From the NCBI GenBank assembly GCA_934088535.1, contig CAKOJC010000027.1, forward strand, positions 1 through 15,610: a stretch of 15,610 nt of DNA. Direction: 5' to 3'. The notes beneath the pieces were generated by a model that was not told the origin of the DNA, did not search any database, and worked only from the letters and a program-made list of their open reading frames with translations. The first letter of the stretch is position 1. Each line of letters opens with the position of its first letter. A program made the translations under genes and the position numbers. This DNA comes from an uncultured Bacilli bacterium (lineage in GTDB: Bacteria > Bacillota_I > Bacilli_A > RF39 > UBA660). This document shows positions 4,545 to 12,077 of this stretch, in pieces.

Positions 4545-7500
4545 TATCAAACTCCTTATCTACTATGTATCTAATGATTGTATGTGAACTATTTTTTACT
4601 ACATATCCAATTTGATTAAATAAAAGTTTTCTTTCTTCTAGTGTAAGATTTGGCATTTTTATAGATAATTGGTTTGCTGCGTTTTCGCCTAGCCATATTC
4701 CTGTTGATTTATCAATATTTCTAAACCATTCTTCTACTTCTAAACTTTTGTAGGAATTATAGTCATCATATATTATAAATTTATTTCTCTTATATTCTTT
4801 AATTTTACTAAATACATATTTAAATGTTTTTTGAGTTTTTTCTGGGACATTGTTTTTAAATGCTCCAAGTCCAATAATTATGAATATATTTGTGTGGTCT
4901 AAGTTATCATCATCAAGTGTTTCTAGTCTTACTTGTTTAATTATTGTTTCAAAATCTTTATTAAATATGTTAACACCTTGTGAGTTTTTATAAAGATCAA
5001 GTACGTCAATAACTCTTACTTTTGTATTTGGTATTTGTTTTAATAGTTCAATAAGTCCATATATAAAGTGAATATTGTCTCCTAAATTGTTAGTAATAAC
5101 TGGTGAATAATTTTCATTAAAGTTATATGTTTCTGTTGAAAGTTTTACTTTAGAAATACCGACTGGAACCTTATCTAATGTATAGTTTGTATTGATTAGT
5201 TTATCAACTGTAAAGAATTTTGGAAGAGTAGGTATTGCTGGTGCCTTTTTGATTTTTGCGTTTTTTAGAGTTATTGCTAAATCCATAATTGCTTTATTAA
5301 TATCGTCTGGTTTAGATACATATGCTGTTTGATATTCAAGGACTTTGTTATCAAGTTTTACGAGACCTCTTCCTAGATATTTTGCAGGTATTAAGTTTCT
5401 CGGTGCGTCTATTACATATCTATAATCATCTTTATCATTTAATTTTAACGTTAATTTATTTGGGAATAGTTGTAATACTTTAATACGAATACCTGTTATT
5501 AATGAGTTTGTTAGAATAAATGTTACACCAAATTTTGGACCTTCTTTAAATAAATTTATGAATTTTTCTGATAGTGAGCTTAGATTATCTAACATGTTTT
5601 CATATTGATGTATAATACATATTATATTTGGTAGTGTTTTACCACTTTGTTTTATGTAGTTGGAATATGTTCCTGAATAGTTATTAAATAAATCTTTTCT
5701 TTTATTTATTTCTTTATTTAAGTATGTATATAAACTGTTTGCTTTTTCTATTTCGTCAATGTAAACTATATCTCCAACTTGTGGATAATCTTTGAATTTT
5801 GATAATGTTTCTGCTCCAAAGTCCATTATATAAATATTAACTTCTTCTGTTTGATGTTTAGTACATATTGATGTAATTAATGTTGTTAATAGATTTTCTT
5901 TGCCTGAACCTGGAATACCATATATTAATGTATTTCCATTTTTTGTAAAATTAATTGTAAGTAATCCTTGTTGTTGAGCTGCAGGATCGTCATATTCACC
6001 AATTACACCTTCGATTTCAAATGGTTTTGGTTGGAAATTATATTTAGACATTATGTTTGATAAATATATTTCTTCAGGAATACTATCTAACCAAAGCTGT
6101 TTTTTACTTATATTTTCTCTTATAGCCATATCATTTAAATATTTGACTATATTAGTAAGTTGATCGCCATTTTTTGATTGATTTGTATCATTGTTTTGAA
6201 TTATGTTATTTATTGATTTGATTACTGTTCCTGTATTATCAATAAAGTTAACTGAATCATCTACTTTTTTAATTACTTTTTCTGTTGGAATATAAGGAGC
6301 TCCTGACCAAGCTGATTGTCCTTGTTCAAATAGTTCATCATAGCCAACTTGTAAGTAGAATCTACCTGTTTCTTTAATTGAAGCTGCTTCTGGTCTTTTT
6401 AGCATTTCCATACTGTCTTGTTTTGTTTGAACCTTTAAACATACTTTGAATTTTGAGTTTGACCATATTTGATCATTTACCACTCCTGCTGGTTTTTGAG
6501 TTGCAAGTATTAGGTGTACGCCAAGTGAACGTCCTATACGTGCTGTACTTATTAATTCATCCATAAATTCTGGTTGTTGACTTTTTAATTCTGCAAACTC
6601 ATCTGAGATTATGAATAGGTGAGGAATTGGTTCATCAATAAGGCCTTCTCTATAATATTTCTGATATTTATATATGTCAATTGTACTTTCACCTAATTTA
6701 TCTCTTACTTCATTGAATTTTTTTTGTCTTCTTTTCATTTCACTATTTATTGAGACAAGCGTTCTATTCATTTCGCTAATATCTAAGTTAGTTATTGTTC
6801 CTGCTAGGTGTGGTATTCTAATACCTGTTTCTTTGTTTTCGAAGGCTCCGGCTAAGCCTCCACCTTTGTAATCTATAAGTACAAATTGTACTTCATTTGG
6901 ATGGTAATTTATTGCCATTGATAAAATATATGTAATTATGAATTCAGATTTACCACTACCAGTAGAACCAGCTATAAGTCCGTGTGGACCATGTGCCTTT
7001 TCGTGTAAGTCTAATTTAAATAGTTCACCTGATGGGCTTACTCCAACTGGACACTGTAGGGTAGTCATTGGATTACTTGAAGACCATTTATTACTAATAT
7101 TTAATTGTTCTATGTTGCCTACATTGTACATTTCTAAGAATGAAATCATTGTAGGTAAATTATATATTTCAGATAGGGTTTGTATTGGCACATTAGACAG
7201 TTCTCTAGCAGCTCTATACATGTCAAGATTATCAAATACTTCAGTTGTAAAATTTAGTTGTTTGCTTTTTGTATATTCCTTTTCAAAAATACAACTTAAT
7301 TTATCTGTTACATATGTATATTTGTTACATTGATTTGGTAAATTTTTAAGGGTACTATCTAAAATAAGAAGTGAGAAACCTATATTCTTATTGAAAGAAG
7401 TTATTTTACTTATAAAATCTAAATTTTTATATTTTCTATAGTTATCCGTTATTATTAGATAATATGGACTAAAACTTTTATAATAATCATTTTTTTCTAT

Positions 7501-9132
7501 TTCTTCGTTTAATTCTTGTGATGCGTTTTTTATTTTTTCTTTTCTTGAATTATATAATTCATCTATTTCTTTTAATACTTTTTTAGTTTCATCTTCGTTA
7601 TCTGTAAAGTATCTAATACTTTTATCGTCTGAATAGATATGTGGTATTAGTTTTAGGTATTCCCATTTATATGCATTTTTTTTGCTTGTTAAGAATACTA
7701 TTTTTAAATCTTTTGGATTATGTAGTGTAATTAATTGTAATATGATTCCATTTATGAATGCTTCTGAGTTAGGATAACTACATATTATTGATGAAACAAA
7801 GTTTTCACATAATGATATAGTTGATGGTACGTTTACAAGTGTTTCTGCGTTTTTAGCTATGGAGTGTGCTCTTTGTATAAGTTCATCAGGATCTAGTGTA
7901 AATTTTTCTTCAGGAGCATTTACTTTAATTGAAGAAGGAACATTACCTGTACCAACTCTGATGGTTAGAAAATCATTGTCTGTTATTTCTTTTTCCCATA
8001 ATCTATTTTTCATTCCAATTAGATTATCAAAACATTCTTGTGCAGATGGGTTGTTATCATAAAGAGTTTGACTTTCATATTTCATTATTTTATTTATTTC
8101 AGCTTGTTTTCTTTCTAAATAATCTGTATATTTCTTTTCTCTTAGTTCATCTCTTTTTTTCTTTCTTCTTCTGTTATACATCATAGATAGTTTTGGTATT
8201 AAGAAACTGCATATTACCATTGCTAAAGCTGTTATAATTGATATAATCAGTTCTGTTTTGGAACCTCTTCCTTGATTATAATTAGTTATACTTCTGTATA
8301 ATGTTGCGAATGATGTTATTACCATGGTCATACTAGCACCTAAAGTAAATATTAAAGGAAGTTCTTCTTTTGATTCTTTATTAGTAGGTGCATCTATTGT
8401 TATTTCTTCTTCGTCGTAGCCAATTGTTAATCTTGGCTTATGAAAGAAGAAATCGTCATCGCTATATAAATCTTCATCATTTTCTTTTATATTGTAGTTT
8501 AAATATTTTGAGTTGTCGACAGTTTCTTTATCTTTTATTGGAATACTACTATTAAATGAAATATTATCTTTTGAAAAAAATACTCTTATGAATGAGCCCA
8601 TCCATATCATTTTTAAATTATTTAAGAATATAGTATCTCCAGTATATAGTAGTTTCTTGCTGTTAACTATTCGTTTATTTACATAGACTTTTGTTTCAAA
8701 TTCTGCAACATTTAAGTATTTAGCATTTTCTTCTGTTGTTATTGATATTTGAGTAGGTGCAGTTAGATTATTTGAGTATATTATTGCATTTTGTGGGTTG
8801 CTTCCTATTGTTATAGCATTAAAATTCTCAATTAATATATCTTTATAATTATTATTATATCCTTCATATGTATAAAGATATATTGTATCACTAGTACCTT
8901 TGAACTTAATTATATATGTTTCATATGTATCTAATTTTATATCCTCATCTTTGTTATTAATGGAAAAATCATCAGTATCTTTAATGTACCAGTTTCCATC
9001 TTTAGAGTAGATACTTATAAAAACTTCTATATTTGTTGTAACAGGTGTGTATGAAAATAAAAAGCTTTCACTTATTTTTTCTGGTAGATCATAAGTAGTT
9101 AATTTTTCTTTGTCAGCTATATAAAGTTTCAT
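4534..9132 (-). CDS. essC: EssC, FtsK/SpoIIIE-type ATPase motor of type VIIb secretion
   Basis: EssC is the membrane motor that recruits and exports WXG100 proteins. At 1532 residues it has the usual full length. Two N-terminal FHA-like domains (about 1-92 and 98-187, with ITIGSNPQN and LYTGDTIFLNNL) precede two membrane segments (about 259-280 and 293-313) and three FtsK-type modules. D1 is intact: Walker A GSTGSGKS (722-729), DYKGGG (754-759), Walker B LFIISDEFAEL with D844-E845 and LATQKP (876-881). D2 (about 1035-1290) has GIPGSGKE (1072-1079), with Glu where Ser/Thr is needed, and ICIIHQYENM (1171-1180) without Walker B acids, so it is probably inactive. D3 (about 1320-1500) has no Walker A. 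ATG 9132 follows AGGATGTGAT. It forms an operon with esaB, converging on the WXG100 genes. Confidence 0.96.
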   Translation of the reverse strand: MKLYIADKEKLTTYDLPEKISESFLFSYTPVTTNIEVFISIYSKDGNWYIKDTDDFSINNKDEDIKLDTYETYIIKFKGTSDTIYLYTYEGYNNNYKDILIENFNAITIGSNPQNAIIYSNNLTAPTQISITTEENAKYLNVAEFETKVYVNKRIVNSKKLLYTGDTIFLNNLKMIWMGSFIRVFFSKDNISFNSSIPIKDKETVDNSKYLNYNIKENDEDLYSDDDFFFHKPRLTIGYDEEEITIDAPTNKESKEELPLIFTLGASMTMVITSFATLYRSITNYNQGRGSKTELIISIITALAMVICSFLIPKLSMMYNRRRKKKRDELREKKYTDYLERKQAEINKIMKYESQTLYDNNPSAQECFDNLIGMKNRLWEKEITDNDFLTIRVGTGNVPSSIKVNAPEEKFTLDPDELIQRAHSIAKNAETLVNVPSTISLCENFVSSIICSYPNSEAFINGIILQLITLHNPKDLKIVFLTSKKNAYKWEYLKLIPHIYSDDKSIRYFTDNEDETKKVLKEIDELYNSRKEKIKNASQELNEEIEKNDYYKSFSPYYLIITDNYRKYKNLDFISKITSFNKNIGFSLLILDSTLKNLPNQCNKYTYVTDKLSCIFEKEYTKSKQLNFTTEVFDNLDMYRAARELSNVPIQTLSEIYNLPTMISFLEMYNVGNIEQLNISNKWSSSNPMTTLQCPVGVSPSGELFKLDLHEKAHGPHGLIAGSTGSGKSEFIITYILSMAINYHPNEVQFVLIDYKGGGLAGAFENKETGIRIPHLAGTITNLDISEMNRTLVSINSEMKRRQKKFNEVRDKLGESTIDIYKYQKYYREGLIDEPIPHLFIISDEFAELKSQQPEFMDELISTARIGRSLGVHLILATQKPAGVVNDQIWSNSKFKVCLKVQTKQDSMEMLKRPEAASIKETGRFYLQVGYDELFEQGQSAWSGAPYIPTEKVIKKVDDSVNFIDNTGTVIKSINNIIQNNDTNQSKNGDQLTNIVKYLNDMAIRENISKKQLWLDSIPEEIYLSNIMSKYNFQPKPFEIEGVIGEYDDPAAQQQGLLTINFTKNGNTLIYGIPGSGKENLLTTLITSICTKHQTEEVNIYIMDFGAETLSKFKDYPQVGDIVYIDEIEKANSLYTYLNKEINKRKDLFNNYSGTYSNYIKQSGKTLPNIICIIHQYENMLDNLSSLSEKFINLFKEGPKFGVTFILTNSLITGIRIKVLQLFPNKLTLKLNDKDDYRYVIDAPRNLIPAKYLGRGLVKLDNKVLEYQTAYVSKPDDINKAIMDLAITLKNAKIKKAPAIPTLPKFFTVDKLINTNYTLDKVPVGISKVKLSTETYNFNENYSPVITNNLGDNIHFIYGLIELLKQIPNTKVRVIDVLDLYKNSQGVNIFNKDFETIIKQVRLETLDDDNLDHTNIFIIIGLGAFKNNVPEKTQKTFKYVFSKIKEYKRNKFIIYDDYNSYKSLEVEEWFRNIDKSTGIWLGENAANQLSIKMPNLTLEERKLLFNQIGYVVKNSSHTIIRYIVDKEFDNEK

Positions 9133-9161
9133 ATTATCACATCCTATTATTTACTATGATA

Positions 9162-9190
9162 ATTATAGCATTATTTATTTTTCTCTTCAA
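9162..9190 (-). promoter_or_regulatory. Promoter of essC-esaB
   Basis: On the minus strand TTGAAG (9190-9185), a 17-base spacer and TATAAT (9167-9162) with an extended TGC before it (9170-9168). The -35 lies inside the 3' end of the transglutaminase-like gene, whose stop codon (9173-9171) falls in the spacer. Start near 9155 gives a leader of about 22 bases. essC-esaB can therefore be expressed without the upstream gene, though no terminator prevents readthrough. Confidence 0.8.
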
Positions 9191-9746
9191 TTAAATTCAA
9201 ATAATTTGTTAAATACTTTTTAGTTATGTTTTTGCCTCTGAAACAGTGAAAATAGAATAATACGCATTTAGTTCCATCTTTAGGTTTATCATATTCATAT
9301 ATTTTTATATCTTTTATATTAAAGTCATTACCATTTACTATTTTTTCAAAGTTATCTAATACACAATATATTATTTCATCTAATGAGTTAAATTCTCTTA
9401 TACCTTTCATATTAATAAAACTATTTTCAAACCAATAATATTTATTATTAGCATTAAATACAAGTATGCTATGGCAATAAAATTTACCATTAGGTATTAC
9501 AAAGAAATATGTTTTACATGGAATATTATTTTCTTGTAAATATTTTCTTGTTAATTCTACAACTTCCCAACATATTCCAACTCTTGATTTTTCTATTTGT
9601 TCAATTGATTGAAATACAAATTTTTTTTCAAGACCATCTTGTATGTGTTCATAAATATTACCATCTTTGTCTGTCCATCCATATTTTATATCTTTTGTTT
9701 TGTTGTATATTTCATATGCTTTATCCAACACATTTATCACCAACAT
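9171..9746 (-). CDS. Transglutaminase-fold (papain-like) protein
   Basis: Up to 191 residues with a putative Cys-His-acid triad of the transglutaminase-like superfamily. C59 in RVGICWE stands at the start of a helix, H92 in YCHSILVF lies on a strand, and E107 (or N108) in YYWFENSF lies on the next strand. Spacing and secondary structure fit that fold. Family members are peptidases, transferases or cross-linkers; substrate and reaction cannot be told here. No signal peptide or membrane segment is seen, so it is probably cytosolic. The start is uncertain. ATG 9746 has no ribosome binding site and lies upstream of the start point predicted from an extended -10 at 9756-9748. GGTGAT (9741-9736) favours GTG 9731 or TTG 9728 (about 185-186 residues). 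It lies 38 bases before essC on the same strand, but a functional link is unproven. Confidence 0.72.
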   Translation of the reverse strand: MLVINVLDKAYEIYNKTKDIKYGWTDKDGNIYEHIQDGLEKKFVFQSIEQIEKSRVGICWEVVELTRKYLQENNIPCKTYFFVIPNGKFYCHSILVFNANNKYYWFENSFINMKGIREFNSLDEIIYCVLDNFEKIVNGNDFNIKDIKIYEYDKPKDGTKCVLFYFHCFRGKNITKKYLTNYLNLIEEKNK

Positions 9747-9747
9747 A

Positions 9748-9756
9748 AGTATAACA
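9748..9756 (-). promoter_or_regulatory. Extended -10 promoter of the transglutaminase-like gene
   Basis: TGTTATACT on the minus strand (9756-9748) is a TGn-TATACT extended -10 with no convincing -35. The expected start point is about 9741, downstream of the first ATG (9746) and at the GGTGAT ribosome binding site. It shares the 125-base intergenic region with the divergent ABC promoter. Confidence 0.5.
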
Positions 9757-9794
9757 AATAAATTACCAAAAGTACTATATTAATAGTTTATTTC

Positions 9795-9824
9795 TTGATA
9801 TAATAGGGCTATATATGATATAAA
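9795..9824 (+). promoter_or_regulatory. Promoter of the ABC transporter operon
   Basis: TTGATA (9795-9800), an 18-base spacer and TATAAA (9819-9824), with an extended TG at 9816-9817. Start is near 9831, leaving a leader of about 40 bases. A TATAAT at 9841-9846 has no -35 at the proper distance. I see no clear operator repeat. Confidence 0.6.
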
Positions 9825-9871
9825 AATTTAGAATAATTAATATAATGTCATAAGAATACGAAGGTGGATGT

Positions 9872-12076
9872 ATGTTAGAGTTAAAGAATGTATCTAAGTT
9901 TTATTCTAATAATGGAATGATTTCAACTGGGTTTTCACGTGTTTCATTAAAATTTAATTTAGGTGAATTTGTTGCGATTACGGGGGAAAGTGGTAGTGGA
10001 AAAAGTACACTTTTGAATGTTATTAGTGGTCTTGATTCTTATGAAGAAGGGGAAATCTATATCAATGGTAAGGAAACGAGCCATTATACTGAGAATGATT
10101 ATGAAATATATAGAAGAAAATATGTTGGGAATATATTTCAAAATTTTAATTTAGTTAATAGTTATACTGTTTATCAAAATATAGAATTAGTTCTTTTGCT
10201 AAATGGTAAAGATAAAAAAAATATTAAAGAAAAAGTTATGTCTTTAATAAATCAAGTTGATTTATATAAATATAGAAATACTAAAGTTTCAAAATTGTCT
10301 GGAGGACAGAAACAGAGAGTTGCGATAGCTCGTGCTTTAGCTATGAATACACCAATAATACTTGCGGATGAGCCAACTGGTAATTTGGATAAAAATTCTA
10401 GTGAAAGTGTTTTGAAATTATTACATGATATATCAAAAAATAAACTTGTTATTGTTGTTACGCATAATTATGATCAAATTGAGAAATATGTTACTAGAAA
10501 AATAACTATGAATGATGGAAGAGTTCTTGGGGATAAAAAGATAAAGGATTATGAAAGAGTAGAGAATGTCGAAGAGAATAAGTTTAGTGATATTAAATGG
10601 TATAATAAGATACGTTTAGGAGTTCGTAATGCGTTTAATATTCCTTCAAAGTTATTTTTGATTACGGCAGTATATTTTTTTATTGTTATGGCTATTTTTG
10701 GTGCTTATTCAGTTTTTGAAAAATATCAATATGAACTAGCTATGGAGGGAACAAATGCTTTTTTTACTAATACAAGTGATAAGAGAATAGTAATTAAAAA
10801 GAAAGATAAAAGTAATATTACTGATAGTGATTATGAAAAACTTAATAATTTAGAAAATATAGATACTATTGTTAAAAATGATTTGCTTTTAGATAAAAGT
10901 GTTAGTGTATATAATGATTCTTCTAGTTTTTATAGTTCTGTTTTAAATATTAATGAAATTGGTTCAGTTACATATGGTAAGATGCCTACTAGAGATGATG
11001 AAATTGTTTTAAGTTTTGCAAAATATGATTATTATTTAGAAAATGAAAGTAGTATAAACAAAATTTTAGATCATTCTTTTTCTATAAATTTAGAGAGTGG
11101 TGGAGAAGTTAAAGTAAAAGTAGTTGGTATAATTAAAAGCGATAATGAATTTAAAACTTTGTTTTATGTTACTGATAATTTACTAAGTGAATTAAATGAT
11201 TCAATGATTAAAGGCTATACTAAAGTAAATTATAAATTTGGTGAAATATCTAATGTATCATATATTGGTAATGTAACTAGTGAAATTATACCTAGTGATA
11301 AAGTTGATAGCGGTAAAATAATTATACCTGATAATTGGCAATATCAATGTAAAAATTATGATTGTAAGAATTATAAGGTAAATGTAAATGTTAATAATTT
11401 ATATTTTAAATTCAATAAAGATTTTATTGTATCTGATAGTTACGATTCTAAGACATTAGAAAATTTAACAGGTTATAAATATGATAAATATAATGGAGGA
11501 ATATTTATTAATAAAGATGATTATAATTCTTTATATAATAATGGTTATTATCAAAGTAGTGTATTTATTAAGGATATTAGAACAGCTAGAGAAACAATTA
11601 AGTCAGTTGAAAATTTAGGCTATACAACATTATATATGCCTGATGTATTAGTTAATTTTGCTTCTGATGGTGTAGCTGGTCTTAAGATTGGTAGATTATT
11701 CGTACTTGTTATATTATTTGTTACATTATTCTTTATTTCATATTTTATAATAAGATTGATACTTAAGTCTAGAAATGTATATTATTCAACGCTTAGAATA
11801 TTGGGTTCTTCTCTTAAATGTACTAAATCACTTTTAAATATAGAATTATTAACTCTTGCTCATTTATCATACTTAGTATTTATAGTTTTTTTAGTACTTG
11901 TAAAATATTCAATTATAGATAATTCGTTATTAAAAGATTTATCTTCTTATATGTCTTTAAATAATTATTTAGTATTATATTTATCTTTGTTATTTATGTC
12001 ATTATTTATTACATTTAGATACTCTAGAAAGTTATTTAAAGATTCTGTAATGAATACGTATAGGGAAGAGGTGTAA
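9872..12076 (+). CDS. MacB-type ABC transporter, fused ATPase and FtsX-like permease
   Basis: 734 residues in one chain. The ATPase (1-225) has Walker A GESGSGKS (38-45), Q90, signature LSGGQ (142-146), Walker B ILADEP (163-168) and H198, all intact. It is the LolD/MacB type with ADEPTGNLD. The permease has one membrane segment (about 261-281), an outer domain of about 320 residues and three C-terminal segments (about 609-631, 657-680, 697-716), the MacB/FtsX topology. Such mechanotransmission transporters move or release lipoproteins, peptides or toxins across the envelope and do not pump through a channel. The outer domain holds a CKNYDC pair that could form a disulfide. ATG 9872 follows AAGGTGG. 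It is followed after one base by a similar gene; as active complexes need two halves, a heterodimer is likely. Substrate unknown. Confidence 0.92.
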   Translation: MLELKNVSKFYSNNGMISTGFSRVSLKFNLGEFVAITGESGSGKSTLLNVISGLDSYEEGEIYINGKETSHYTENDYEIYRRKYVGNIFQNFNLVNSYTVYQNIELVLLLNGKDKKNIKEKVMSLINQVDLYKYRNTKVSKLSGGQKQRVAIARALAMNTPIILADEPTGNLDKNSSESVLKLLHDISKNKLVIVVTHNYDQIEKYVTRKITMNDGRVLGDKKIKDYERVENVEENKFSDIKWYNKIRLGVRNAFNIPSKLFLITAVYFFIVMAIFGAYSVFEKYQYELAMEGTNAFFTNTSDKRIVIKKKDKSNITDSDYEKLNNLENIDTIVKNDLLLDKSVSVYNDSSSFYSSVLNINEIGSVTYGKMPTRDDEIVLSFAKYDYYLENESSINKILDHSFSINLESGGEVKVKVVGIIKSDNEFKTLFYVTDNLLSELNDSMIKGYTKVNYKFGEISNVSYIGNVTSEIIPSDKVDSGKIIIPDNWQYQCKNYDCKNYKVNVNVNNLYFKFNKDFIVSDSYDSKTLENLTGYKYDKYNGGIFINKDDYNSLYNNGYYQSSVFIKDIRTARETIKSVENLGYTTLYMPDVLVNFASDGVAGLKIGRLFVLVILFVTLFFISYFIIRLILKSRNVYYSTLRILGSSLKCTKSLLNIELLTLAHLSYLVFIVFLVLVKYSIIDNSLLKDLSSYMSLNNYLVLYLSLLFMSLFITFRYSRKLFKDSVMNTYREEV

Positions 12077-12077
12077 T

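Noticed and set aside
6674..8062. Three plus-strand open frames (6674-6871, 6938-7333, 7859-8062)
   Set aside because: All lie antisense within the conserved essC coding region and show no ribosome binding site or recognisable protein features.
9509..10141. Open frames antisense to the transglutaminase-like gene (9509-9748) and to the first ABC ATPase (9959-10141)
   Set aside because: Shadows of real genes on the other strand, without start signals.
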